From assembly GCA_009363875.1 (NCBI GenBank), contig CM018690.1, positions 2,406,788-2,470,787 of the forward strand: a stretch of 64,000 nucleotides of DNA, read 5' to 3'. The position numbers and the translations under genes are program-made. Below, piece by piece: positions 44,180-56,416 of the stretch. The notes under the pieces were generated by a model. That model ran no database searches, was not told the origin of the DNA, and saw nothing but the letters and a program-made list of their open reading frames with translations. Each line of letters starts with the position of its first letter. Within the stretch, counting starts at the first letter, position 1. This DNA is from Mikania micrantha (taxonomy: Eukaryota > Streptophyta > Magnoliopsida > Asterales > Asteraceae).

Positions 44180-47100
44180 TGTAACATCAGTGCCGGAACC
44201 GTAACCGTAACCGAAACAGTGACTTGTACAGCAGATCAGGTGCAAACTATGTATATTACATGTGTATTATTATCATTTGATGTTTAATACGAAACTATTA
44301 CATATCTATTTCATAATCATATCTGACAACACAAAACTATTATGTGAATTTTAGTTAGGATTTGTTATGTATAAACGTATGTGAGGTTGTACAGAACAAA
44401 ACAATAACGGACGTCGTTATGTGAATATTAAACTGACGGAGTATTTGTGTGAGTGACGATTCACACGAATATATCTGTAAATTTAACGTGCTGAACGATG
44501 TCCAATAATTAGAAAATCAAATCGAAAAGTATAGTTGTCGTCGTATTTGTACGGGTGACGATCCGAACGAATATGCGCGAAAACCGTATAATTCGATTAA
44601 ACCGTAAAATTAAACGTTTTTGAAATGCTAAAAATAAATAAAAGATATCTAGTTAATTTAATAGGAATTACAACCTAAAATAATTTAGAAAACCTTATCT
44701 TAAAAAAATCGTAATGTTTCGTCACGAGAAAAACAGAAACCGACGCGTTCGCGCGAAACCGAGAGAAACCGAACAAACCCGAACATACCCGAATGTTAAA
44801 AAACCCTAAAAAGACATTAATGCCAATTGAATATTCACAAAAATCATCCTCTCTCTCCAAAATCGTCCATCTTTCTCTCTACGTTTTCTCACACTAAAAC
44901 CTTCATATCTTGCTCAAATCTGCAACAAATTGGGTGTTTTTGGTGTTAAAACGACCATGGGAGCGTGTAGAACGTAAACAGACGAATAAATAGAGCTTTG
45001 AACTGCCGAAAACGAGGTAAAATAGAGTGAGAAATCACTGATTTTCAGTAACATACACTATTCATCTTCTCCTTCGAACAAACTGAACTTTGCAGCTAAT
45101 TTTCGACCTTCAAACCTCTAGGACCTGCACTAAATCAACTTGGGGAACTAAGGAACAACTTAGATTGAAGATTGGGTCACTGGAAATCGAGTTGGATCAC
45201 TGGATTTGAGGTAAAAACGAACAAAATGTTACTGTTTTTGTGCTGGAACACTATTCCGAACACAACAGCTTTTCAGTCCATTTTGGAGCCTTAAAACCTT
45301 AAGATCTTGTACCAAAAACATGTTAGGATGCTAAGGATAACAATATATTGAATTTGAGTCAGCTGGATTTCGAATTGAAGCTGGATATTGTAGAATCGAT
45401 GGCCCTAAGGGGCTGTCGAACCTGTGTTTAACGAACCTGTAATATCGAAGTGTACCAGGGAGCCTTTGTCGATACTAATCACCAGCTGCCATCGATATAG
45501 GTCTGTAACCTGTCGAAATTATTACTTCAGCTCAATCCAAAAAGAATGAATGTGGAACCAGCTTAATCCATTGAGAATCGAATTCGTGAGAGCGGTTTGA
45601 ACATGGGTTAGCCGGTTGTGGTTCAATAGGGTGTGGTACATGATAAACCGGTTTTGGTTTCCATCGATATTAAGGGTTTCAACTTAAATATTTTCTAAAC
45701 TCACGTAACATTTAAACAAAGGTTTTAGTGATAGTTTGTGTGTAAGATTTGCTGGTTTGTTAACTAGAATTGATGAGACTTTTGTTGTGTTAACCGGTTT
45801 TGTGGTTCATCGCGACTAAGGTTTTTAACCTCAAAGCTTTATAAACTACTTTAAACCACTAAACACATGTTTTATTAATAAGATAATATTATTGCTTATG
45901 AGTATTGTTAGATAAATCATGGATAAAAAAGGGTAGCAATAGTTAAGGTCCAAGGAAATTGGTTATAAGGTGTAACCTAAAGATACTAATAAAAAAATTA
46001 AAAAAAAAAACTAAACTTAGTGAATTCTAAGCAAATGAACAAAGTATGTTTCATATAAAACCCAATAATCTAAGAGTTGTTAAATGATATTGAGTGCTAG
46101 AAGAAGACCAAAGAACAAGTTGGGATCCATGGGAGTTCAACAAAACAACGAAGTATAGAGGTGTTGATTTTGTGTGTCAACTCACAACACTTAGTGACTA
46201 CTTGCATTGTATAATCAACTTAGATTGTTCAATTTGAATAATTTAAAGGGATGATATACACAAGAAAAAACAAAGAACAATGTTGTAACAAAGAACTGAA
46301 GAAGGACTTGGAGTTAATCTAGTAAGATTAACTCAAGTTCTAGCATGTTTAACTATATTTTTCATAAAAATAACTTATGTTTTTACTAAAATATTATGGC
46401 TTATGAATTAACTTATTAAAATGTTTTTAAAATAATTTAAAGGATTTCTAAACTTAATATTTTACAACTTTAAGAGGACTTTATAAATGATGGTTTATTT
46501 AAAAGGTCATGTATTTTATTAGTATAAACCTTATATAAATAAGGTTTAGTTATGACTAACTAAGGGGTAAGGGTTCATAGAGAGTATGTAACATAGAATA
46601 ATTAGAGAAAAATCTTAGTAACACATTAGCAAGTACATAGGACACTTAGTCGCACACCGAGACCGAAACTTTATACACGACAACTTCAAATACTTATAGT
46701 ATTCGAATCACACTAAATCAACACAGGTGCTAAAGATACATAATTTACAATCAATGAGCGCGCATAATTATTTGGTTCAGTTCATAACTACACAAGTGAG
46801 TTCATTGCCCCTTTTCTAAATAAAATTGTTTTATAAACGTGTGGCTGAAAAGCATGCGTAAATTATTTTCCTTGGATTATATTTACTTAAATGCTTTTAC
46901 TTCATATATGTTTTATATGTATAATTGTTATCCTATATTTTGTCTAGGTAAACTATTTGCAGGTTTTCAAAATGGGTTATTTATTCATCATGAGTATATA
47001 ACTATTTCAAATCAGAGAGCTATTTTCAACGGTCTATTTTCAAAGAACTAAAGATCTAATTCACAGAACTGTATGCAACGATCTATTTTCAAAGAACTAA

Positions 47101-47565
47101 AGATCTATTTCGAAGAAATGTTTTCAACGATCTATTTTCAGAGGAATGTCTGGGAAATATTCAAAGATAGCATGTGCCAAAGAACTAACGATCTATACGA
47201 ACAAGAACGAACATGGACGATCTAGAACGAACTATAAAATCCTATATTTCAAGAAGTCCTAGCTAGATTGACTAATTATAGGCCGCATGTTTGATGATAT
47301 TTACAGATTTCCTCAACCACTAAGAACTTTGATTGCTAGACTTGCTACTCGAGTTGACGAAGTCTCAATCATTAGGACTTAGATTTTAATTAAGTGTTTA
47401 TTTATTCATTTATTTAAGCATTTTAATTAACTACGAACTATATTTGCCATGGTTGTTATATGTGTATGATATTGGTTAAGATTGTCATTTCAGATGTTCA
47501 AAAGTTAACATTTTCAGATTGTTCAAAGTTGTCAGTTCAGTGTGTGAGATAAAACGCTAAATTAT
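44180..47565 (+). mobile_element. LTR fragment H, related to A's LTR (right end missing)
   Basis: Starts TGTAACATCAGTGCCGGAACC after GTGGT, close to the sense starts of A and C. Segments 46590-46800 and 47240-47400 are reverse-complement relatives of A's right LTR (61855-62050 and 55900-55970/57960-58030). It includes sparse CGAACC and ATCGAT words (45370-45690), a donor AA|GTGAGTTCAT at 46796, and GATCTATTTTC repeats (47030-47150). The TATA region is degraded. J1 cuts it at 47566, and its last part, about 600 bp by comparison with A, is absent. Confidence 0.7.
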
Positions 47566-48069
47566 TGTGACACCCCGTAAAATCCAGGTCAACACCTCAT
47601 TTTATTAAATGTTTATTTAATTGATATTTGTACACGTGACACTAGAATTAGTCTAATTTAGTGTGACACGTGCCATTACTGTACGAACACTGACACAACA
47701 CGATAATTCGGAGAATTATCGCAACACGCACACACGTGTCTAAGAAAACAAGAACGTTGGTGAACGTTTAGCACATCGTGTAACAAAACACTAGAAACCT
47801 CACGAAACGCCCGAACAATGAACTTGAAAGTTCAAACGAGGCCGAACGATAGTCCGTAAACGTGAAAACGGCGAAGAACGGGTCAAACCATGAAAATTGG
47901 GCATATTGGGCTCTTCGGGGACCCATCGTGATACGCCATGGACCCTGGAGTGGGCCATGGCGGTATGCGAAGGAATGCGGGGGAAACTGAGTCCCAAAAC
48001 ATGCCGCAGTACGCTGAGCATTATTTGAAGCCTCTCGGCGGTACGCGACACCGCCCAGTCGACAAAATC

Positions 48070-48077
48070 TTTATAAA
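48070..48077 (+). promoter_or_regulatory. TATA box of J1
   Basis: AATCTTTATAAATCC directly after the CGGTACGC word array; J3 has the same AATCTTTATAAAACC layout on the minus strand. Confidence 0.55.
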
Positions 48078-49316
48078 TCCAAGACAATCATGCCTATACT
48101 ATCTCTTACCATCATTTTCTCCGGTTCTACACTCCACCACTTGAATTCTTCTTCTCCAAGACCTCTGTAACAGCCTTTGGAAGCCATTGAAGGCCACCTT
48201 GAAGCTTGGAAACCTTGAAGAAAGACCCCTAAGGCATCATCCTTCATCACCTCCTTCTTGTTGCTACACATCCTTGCTGACCAGAAGCTTAGGAGGACAA
48301 GTACCCATCATCTTAGGGAACCTTGGAGCATTTGAGGTAGTTTCTATGGCTAATGTGCACACTCAACACACACAAACACACTCACAAGCTTCGAAACCCA
48401 CATGCAAGCTCTCTAGACTTGCATGCACGAAATTTTCTTAGCTTAAATCTGGGTACGATGATAATTGTATGATATTTGATGATCTATGATGATTTAACAA
48501 CGTTAGATAATTATCTATGTTGATGTGTGTTAGTATAACGCATGATTTGTACATAAAGTGATGAAATACTTGCATGCATGTATGATCTAAAGTGTTTTAG
48601 ATGGATTTGGTTATATTGAGATGATTCTTGATAATGTTTAAGTACATTTGCAAGGTTAAAACATGATCCTTATGGTTAAAATGGGTTATTTGAGATTCTT
48701 TCTATTTATGGTAACTTTCTAGTTACAAAATGGTGAAATGGATGAGGTTGTGAACATGCATGTATATGGATTTGTTGTTAGGATGATATTATGATGATTA
48801 GAATGCCTAGAAATTGATTTGTGAATTGATTTTGGTCATATTTGGCCAAGTTACTATGTTTAGTAACTTTTGTGGCCTAAATCATGATAGATAATAATTT
48901 GGTCTAGATTGGTATGTTTAGATGATGTTAAATGGCATTAAATGATGATCATTTGATATGAAAATGGGTTAAGAATGCTTAGGATGATCAATTGGATGAT
49001 AATTGCCATGGTTACTATTTTTAGTAACTTTATTTTGTAAAATATCTATATATGAATACTATGGTAGTTTCATGCTTGTTAAATGCCTTATGGTGACTTC
49101 ATGTGATGATTGCATGCTAAGTTAGATGGTTTCCGATAATGAGCATGCTAAATTTAGAAACTTTCCTTTTTAGGAAACTTTAATGTGTGAAAATGACTTA
49201 TGTGTTTATTTGATTAATTATGATAACGTGCTATGTGTTAACATGATCACGTAGGGGTAACGAGCATGCTAGAACTTTAAAATGATACGTGTATAGAACT
49301 TGCTATAAATGGAAAC

Positions 49317-49334
49317 TTACTATAAATAGTAAGT
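49317..49334. promoter_or_regulatory. Conserved palindrome CTTACTATAAATAGTAAG, J1
   Basis: A 7-bp inverted repeat with a TAAA loop, about 340 bp upstream of the predicted donor. Also present in J2 (53437-53454) and J3 (60082-60099). Confidence 0.6.
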
Positions 49335-49670
49335 TGTCCATGAATGCGATTTACGCGTTTTGCACAGGACGAGCACAATCACGAAGGTTACACGAATCAC
49401 AACCGACACACGGTTCACCAACTGGTCGTTGACTTGACACGGTCAAACACGATCAAACACGGTCAATGTGGACCAACATGAGCAAACACGGTCAATGTGG
49501 ACCGGCACGGACAAACATGAACAACCAGGGGTTGTTGAGCACCACGAGCACTAGCACGAACACGAACACGGTCACTTACACAAACTCACGTATGGTATAC
49601 GATATAGGTAGCCGGTGGCTGACACATCTTCAAGCGGGAGCTTACGCATTTGTTTTACAATCATCACGAG

Positions 49671-50148
49671 GTGAGTTTACGGCCCCTCTTTACTCTTTTA
49701 CAAACTTTTCAAATAGGGGGAGAATACTTGTTGAATCGAGTCAAACATTACTGCTGTACAAACATTATTTGTGTATGCTGGTTTATTAGACAAATATTAA
49801 GTTTTGTAATTGTAACAACCCCTCACAAAGTCTTATCGTTAATGTACAAACAACGAGGTGAGTTTGAATAGATTTATTTGGGTGTGACGAACCCCACGTG
49901 GCACAATACTGACTGGAGGTCGGGACACGTGAGATTTTGACCTAACTTGCTATGTTATTACGAGACATAGCGGAGGCAAGGACTAACAAGTCTAGTTCGG
50001 TAGTGACGCACTGACACTTGGAGCCTAGGGCTCGGGACTAACATTTTAATAAACAGCATGACATATGTTTTCTTGCTATTATGTATATCAAAACCTGTGA
50101 ACTCACCAACCTTGTGTTGACACTTTCTTTTTAAACATTTATTCTCAG
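49671..50148 (+). other. Predicted LTR-resident intron, J1
   Basis: Donor CACGAG|GTGAGTTTACGGCCCC, acceptor AACATTTATTCTCAG|GTAACT, with CTCACCAACCTTGTGTTGACAC upstream. Length 478 bp. Confidence 0.5.
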
Positions 50149-50506
50149 GTAACTAGCTGCTATTGGATAAAGATGCACGTAAGGGTCGAGCATAGGAGCA
50201 CGTGCATTTCATTTCATGGCATTTTGATCAAACAAACTTATTTATGTTTTGTACTAATACTATGTAGTGTCTGACATTCTATTTTCCGCTGTTTAACAAT
50301 GATATTTCCGCTGCATATTTAAACTTACTATTTTCCGCTGCATTGATATGTGTATTTCCGGTGCAAACTATTTTGTTAACTTTTATGACAAACATTGTAT
50401 TTGAAACGCATATAGAGTTGTTCTATATGACCATGAGTTGTAATTCTGGCCACGTCACACCCATGTGGACTGACACCACACGTGGGAATTTGGGGGTGTA
50501 ACAAAC

Positions 50507-50518
50507 TGGTATCAGAGC
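50507..50518 (+). promoter_or_regulatory. Primer binding site, J1
   Basis: TGGTATCAGAGC three bases after the LTR end, initiator tRNA-Met type. Confidence 0.9.
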
Positions 50519-50667
50519 CTTGGTTATAGAGAACTAGGTTTGCATATAGTGAACTTAGACTATAGCCATTGCTCAACACCAGACACAACACCAGACACAA
50601 CACTAGACATTGCACAACAATATGTTATTATTGTTAGACAATTACTTACTGATTTAAGATTTACAGG

Positions 50668-51333
50668 ATGACAAACAATGAGGATACTAGGAGGAATCCG
50701 GGGAAACGCCCCATGGATCATGAGCTGACGGAGGAGGACCGTCAGAGGGTACAAGACATCGTGTCTCAAGTTGATGCTAAGGAGGCAGAACGGGCGCGTA
50801 TAGCAAAGTGCGCCAGGTCATGGAGTCGGTACCCATCTACAGTATGGGACTGGATCATAGAGGAGAGAGTACCTCTCCCACGATTACGGACTAATGATGC
50901 ACGAGCGAATCGATTACCGGCACTTGGGGTGCCACTTGAGCGGGCTTTCGCGGCCCATGTTGCTCGGACGGCTCGGGAGGCCCGTAGGTCATACGAGCGA
51001 GACGAGGAGATCAGGGCTCTTCGAGAGGAGAACCAGCATCTCCGAGGATAGCTAAACTACTTGCAGGAGCATGTAGTAGACGAGATTGCAGCGCTCCGAA
51101 ACCGGACAGCGCAACTGGAGGAGCGACAGGGGGAGGTCGCTGCAATGGTCCAGGACCAAGGCGAGCGATTGGCTGTGGTAGAGGACGTGACCGAGGAGAA
51201 CCAGGCGGTGCTCCAAAACGCTTGGGCCGAACAGTTGATTGTGGAGCCAGAGCAGGAGCACGAGCCACAGTTCGAGGCCAAGGACCTCGAAGAGGGTGAT
51301 TTTGATGAGGACCCCAATGAGCGCATTATCTAA
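50668..51333 (+). pseudogene. Upstream ORF (ORF0) of J1: charged coiled-coil protein with one internal stop
   Basis: One frame of 221 codons broken by a single TAG at 51049-51051. It starts MTNNEDTRRNPGKRP about 150 bp after the primer site, the same position and size as E's ORF0. The protein is Arg/Glu-rich. Heptad-like runs (EIRALREENQHL, then EIAALRNRTAQLEERQ) predict a long coiled coil that spans the stop. The C terminus is very acidic (EEGDFDEDPNERII). It lacks the membrane segment seen in E. I do not recognise the family; a gag-like or accessory role is possible. The sequence is GC-rich compared with its surroundings. Confidence 0.55.
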
Positions 51334-51422
51334 GGTTTCCTTATCTTACTATTCCTACACTAAGACAAAATATACATTTTCATTACCATACTATTAGATA
51401 ACTTAAATACACAAAATAAAAT
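51334..51422. other. Breakpoint region between J1 and element A
   Basis: 89 bp between the end of J1's ORF and the end of A's gag. The change from plus-strand J1 to minus-strand A lies somewhere here. I see no terminal repeat or target duplication. Confidence 0.5.
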
Positions 51423-51683
51423 TACATACCTATGGAGTCATCGGACTCCGAGCGCACTCCAGGAGCTGGTAAAGTAAGCAGTTCCTCAGTGGCTGTTGTG
51501 TCTGCTGGAGGCATCCTCCTAGGGCAGTTTCTTGCGAAATGTCCGAGTATTTCGCATGAGTAGCAGCTGCGGTTGTGTCAAGAGGAAGCGGAGGTACTCG
51601 CTTTCTATTCATGTTTCCCAGTTGGAGTAACCCGACACGTTTGTATCCAGTGTCCGTATCTTCCACAATTCAGACAGTGTTTA
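51423..51683 (-). pseudogene. gag: Element A gag, C-terminal part
   Basis: Minus-strand frame continuing from 54498 across solo LTR J2: when J2 and one GTTTA are ignored, the frame runs straight through. It encodes a zinc knuckle CLNCGRYGHWIQTC, then two in-frame stops, then a second knuckle CYSCEILGHFARNC, and ends with an acidic tail. The last codons are GGTATGTAA, the same GM-stop ending as C's gag. No pol follows. The stops show decay. Confidence 0.75.
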
Positions 51684-54492
51684 TGTGACACCTCGCAAAT
51701 TCCAGGTCAGCACTAACTTTATATTAATAATAATGTGTATTATTATTTCATACGTGGCACTAGAATTGTTAATATTTAGTGTGATACGTTGCACAACAGT
51801 TCAAACACACAGATAATCCGAGGAATTATCGTGAAATGCACACACGTGTCTTGAATAACGAACGTTGGTGAATTACACAAACCACAGACCAATTACACTA
51901 AACTTAGGTTCTAGGGAACCTAAAATAGGAGAAATGATGTCCATATGCCTCGAAACGATGTCCGTAATCGAAGAATACACGAAAAGTGGGCCAAAACATG
52001 AAAATGGGCCAAATTGGGCCAGACCATGGGTCTAGGCAGAACGCCTGACCCAAGACTCCACCTCTGGCGTTGCGCGTGGATGGAGAAAGGAAGTCTCTTA
52101 TCCAGTGGACACGCGCGGTACGCCTGGTTGCCAGAGCCTCACGACAGGCGATACGCCTGGAAGCCAGACACACAAGATCTTGCTTAAACCAAGATTAATC
52201 ATTTCATTAGCCACCCTACACCTATTTTGGTTAATCTCAGACGCAACACACTCGTTTTAAACCTCTCAAAACCCTCTGCTATCACCTTTACAACCCATAT
52301 TACACCCATTTGAAGCCATTGTTGAGAGATTTGGAGCTTGGGAAGATCAAGGAAGGTTTGCAAGATCTTGTCGCCACCATCACCATCACTTACACTAATC
52401 GAAGAGAGATTCCAGGAGCTCAAGAGTCTGCTCATCCACTATCTCAGCTTGCTTGGGGCTTGTAAGGTAGAATATATACTCATTTTGGCCTAAAAACACT
52501 TCTAAACTCACATGCATTGTGAATCACACACATGAAACTACCCACACTTCACATGCACGAAATTTTCTATGAGATATATCTGTGATTTAATGATATTTCT
52601 ACTGATTTGATGATTTCATGACGATCCATGATGATATTAATACGTATATTGTTGTTTTGGTCACGAATGGATGAAATACTAACATGGATGTATGATCTAA
52701 GCATATTTACATGATTATTGATATCAATATGTTGTTAGTTATGATATTTGAAATGATCTACAAGGGTTGACAAGATTATTGTTAAGTAAAAATGGGTTAT
52801 TTGTATAACTTGCCATTTTTAGTAACTTTATTGTTACAAAATGTGATTAAATGAAGAGATGGCCACATGCATGTGGTTAGATCTAGGGTTTATGTTTAAA
52901 ATGATGATTTGAAAACATTGTGAGGATTATTGGTGTGTTTAGGTTGCTAAAAATGTTCAAAGATGCGATCTACACACTATTTCTAAAAATAGTAACTTTT
53001 TGTTATGAATTTTCTAATGAATGATGAACTTGATGTTATAGTATGATTAACACGATTATATGGGTTTAACATAATGATATTAGGCATTTTGATTCATTAG
53101 AATGGTGGAAATATGTTTGTTTGTGACAAGTTTCCATAAATGGAAACTTTGTTCATAAGACTTGTTCAGAATAACTTGTTTTAGTCTAGACGAGTTGCCA
53201 TGATAATGTCAAGAGTCCTAGGTTCATGTTAGAACGAATTATTGATGACTAGGATCATGTGCTATGTGGACTTTCTATATTTAGAAACTTTTGAACGCGA
53301 AACCTGCTAAACCGGCTAAGTGTAACTATGTGCTATGTGATAACATGATCACTTAGGATAACTATGCATGATAGAGTAATCGAAAAGTGATATCTTGCAT
53401 GACTTGCTCAATATGGAAACTTTCTTAAATTAGGAACTTACTATAAATAGTAAGTCTCCTCACTGATGTGAATTTGGTATCCGCACACCTCACATGACAC
53501 TAGATCGCACGTTACACGATCACTTGAACTAAAACCGTCACCAACGGGTCGTTAGGTCAAACACGGTCAACACGACCCACACAACAACCTAGAGTGGTTG
53601 GGACACAAACACGGTCCTGTGAGACCCACATGTATGTAAACACAAACTTGTGTGATATAGGTAACTGCTAGCCGGTGAGCTACACTATTCTTGTACGAAT
53701 ACTCTGCTAAACTCAGGTGAGTTTACGGCCCCACTTTTACCCTTTAACTGTTTTTACTAAACTTTTAGGGTGAGAATACCATGCAACTGTTTTAGATGTA
53801 TGATTGGTATGTTGTAAAACCATTTTTCGAGTGTAACTATTATCGCATTAAGACCTCACATATCCTTACTGTTAGTTGTGTAACAAACGAGTAATTATTA
53901 CGTAGTACTACTGGGTTTGAGTAGCCCCACTCGGCACCAATGTTGACTGGAGGTCATAACGAGTGTAATATCGATGTTGAATACCGGGTTCAGCGATGAC
54001 CCGGGGAGGCAAACGGAAATAGTCGAGTTTCGGTAAGATGAACTGACACACTCACGGATCGTAGAATCCAACAAACAACTTAACATACCCAGTATATGTC
54101 TGTTTACTATTTCTGTCTGTCTAAACCTGTGAACTCACCAACTTTTTAGTTGACACTTTTCGCATGTATTCTCAGGTAACTGATGGAAGCACTAAGGACT
54201 CTCGCTTGCATATAGACTCGTGTCCTAGGCTTATGATTGAATTATGTCTTTTAAAACAATACTGATTTTGTAGTGTCTATTAACAATTTATCTTTCCGCT
54301 GTAATACTTCACATTTCCGCTGCTTTAGTTGTCAAACATTTCTGCCGCTTTATTATGAAAACATGTTTATTTTACAAAACTGTATGTTTGTGTAACTCAT
54401 ATAGAGTCGTTCTATATGACCGAGAGCTGTGATCCTGACCACGTCACACCCGCGCGGTCTGACACCGCACGTGGGAATTTGCGGGTGTGACA
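51684..54492 (+). mobile_element. Solo LTR J2
   Basis: Starts TGTGACACCTCGC and ends TTTGCGGGTGTGACA. GTTTA is at 51679-51683 and 54493-54497, and the interruption falls inside A's gag codons, which confirms the boundaries. 2809 bp, no interior. It has CGGTACGCCTGG-like words (52030-52165), the palindrome at 53437-53454 and a predicted intron. Confidence 0.88.
53717..54175 (+). other. Predicted LTR-resident intron, J2
   Basis: Donor AACTCAG|GTGAGTTTACGGCCCC, acceptor GCATGTATTCTCAG|GTAACT, with CTCACCAACTTTTTAGTTGACAC upstream. Length 459 bp, against 478 in J1 and 486 in J3. Confidence 0.5.
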
Positions 54493-54497
54493 GTTTA

Positions 54498-55017
54498 CAA
54501 GGTTTCTCTTCACTGTAGTGAAAACCACATCTAGCACATTCAAGAAACACACCAGCATATTGACGGGGAATGGTGACTACTGGTGACCTGCACTGTTGCA
54601 TCCAGTGACCCATCTTCCCACAACGTGTGCATTACACGCATGGGAGTTCAGCTCGATGATAATAGGGACAAGCTGGACAAAGTGGGGCTTTTCCCTCATA
54701 GAGAACACCAACTCTTGTTGTCAAATCTGGCATAATTTGACTAATGGATGTGGCTTCAATGTAGTTCACATATCTTTTTCGCCTTTTCGCAGAACGACGT
54801 TTAGGTTTCTTGCTGGGTTTCCTTCCTTCGGTTCCTTCTTCCCTGCAGTAATTTGCGGGAAGCTCCTAGCAAAATCCTCATTGTTCCTGATCCGGGTGAT
54901 GATTCCAGGAAGGACCGCCACTAACTGTTCAGTGATCAGAGTTGCGAGTGCAACAACTGTTGGGTCCGACTCTTGTGGAGGAGGATGAGATGGTGATGGG
55001 TGTCATCTCGGTGGCAT
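54498..55017 (-). pseudogene. gag: Element A gag, N-terminal part, core domain deleted
   Basis: Starts MPPR and then an in-frame TGA, followed by a Pro/Ser stretch and TVVALATLITEQLVAVLP, which parallels the N terminus of C's gag (TIALATLLSTQL). The whole capsid-type domain with the LTWWN block is missing. The frame passes directly to a basic stretch (KKPKRRSAKRRKR) and then the knuckle CTRCGKMGHWMQQC. The protein could not form a normal Gag shell. It continues at 51683 beyond J2. Confidence 0.72.
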
Positions 55018-55180
55018 TCTGATATTATCTAACTGAAGAGATACTAGTTAATACTCATGATCAAGTGCTGAAACATACACAAATAATTTCCTAAGTCTTA
55101 AATTCTCTACATGAGGTCCCTAAGTTATAGTCTAGGCCAAACCGTTATAAATAAATGACCTATATTCTCTATAACCTTGA
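55018..55180 (-). other. Element A leader between primer site and gag
   Basis: About 160 bp of non-coding leader. It resembles C's leader in length and wording (TTATAGAGAATATAGGTC on the sense strand against C's TTATAGAGAATATTAGGTC-like text). Confidence 0.5.
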
Positions 55181-55192
55181 GATCTGATACCA
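55181..55192 (-). promoter_or_regulatory. Primer binding site, element A
   Basis: The minus strand reads TGGTATCAGATC, three bases after the LTR end TGTGACA; one change from the TGGTATCAGAGC of C, E and J1. Confidence 0.85.
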
Positions 55193-56416
55193 ATCTGTCA
55201 CACCCCGAGCCGGCGGGCCGGATCGACTTTCCCGCCGGGTGGAAGGTTCTCGGGGCGCGATATCGTGTGATAATCGGGATGGTCAGATTGTATACATAGC
55301 ACAACATTTGAGAATAACTAAAGCACAATAATAATTAAACTAGAAAATACAAAGTTAAATTACAATTGTCATGCTTGTTAATTTAACTAAGTATTTCCAT
55401 CAAAACGAATCAAATTTCGACTATCTTGTAATAGTACAAGATGTCAAATTGATTCACCATTAACAGACAAATATGTGCTTCCCAAAATGTACTAGGTCCT
55501 CTATCTGGCATCCTAGTATGCATCCTGCATTCTTAACCTAGTCATGTACGTCACATGAGAAAAACATGTAAGAAAACAAAGTCAACACATGACTGCTAAG
55601 TTCATATAGTTTTGTTTTTGAAAAATGAATTTGTACGAACCTGACCAAGTGAGAACCTTAACCTCACCAACAACCACCTATACTATCTAGTCAAGTATGC
55701 TTATATATAGGGCATATGTAGGGCCAGCTTACCGCCAGCCCACCACATACCGGACCACACATAGTATATTGTTGTTAATGATAATTAAGCGTTTCACCTT
55801 CAACACCAACACAATAGTTTCATCAAATGTGGAAAACCTCTTGATTCCTTAAGCTCATCACACACAACAACAACAAAACCATGGCAAATGTGGAAATAAT
55901 TAATTAAAATGCTTAAATAAATGAATAGATAAACATTTAATTAAAAACTAAGTCCTAATGATTGGGCCTTGTGTCACACCCCGGGCTCTCGGCGACCCAG
56001 GCGCTGCGACTCGAATTGGTTTCATAGATGATACGGTCTTGGTCAGAGTTTATTATTCATTTTAATATGTTTCAATGGAAGCGTTGTATAGTTTTATGAA
56101 TAAATCACATGCATGGATGTGAAAACCGTTTTTCATAATTTACAAATAATGCATATGCATAGGTATGAAAAACCACATTTTCATCGCTTGTAAATGACTT
56201 TTCAGGGTTCTATAAAATTTCATATGAGTAGATATGAACATATCTTTTTATTTCATTTTAAACCGAGTTTTTACAAACATATATTTACATATCTCGGTTT
56301 ACACGGGACTTGGAGGTATAACTCCAATCGCTCCTCGGTTTGCCACAAGATTTTTATTTAAGGCATCATAGGCCCTAAACCTCTAATCTTGCTTCTGATT
56401 TGTCATTCATTATTAC

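Larger units (their letters stand above)
47566..51333 (+). mobile_element. Element J1, 5' half only
   Basis: A complete LTR (47566-50503, 2938 bp; TGTGACACCCCGTAAAATCC to GGGGGTGTAACA), a primer site and an upstream ORF. The element then stops: no gag, pol or 3' LTR follows, and minus-strand gag of A begins by 51423. The flank before it is ATTAT. The LTR belongs to the same family as J2 and J3. Intron signals are at 49671-50148, the TATA box at 48070-48077, and CGGTACGC-type words at 47920-48060. Confidence 0.8.

Noticed and set aside
40289..54497. The same GTTTA flank before G2 (40289-40293) and after J2 (54493-54497), suggesting one insertion unit
   Set aside because: J2 has its own GTTTA at 51679-51683, and A's gag reads through when J2 is removed, so the G2 match is most likely chance.
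54596..54988. 130-codon plus-strand frame
   Set aside because: Antisense of element A's gag.
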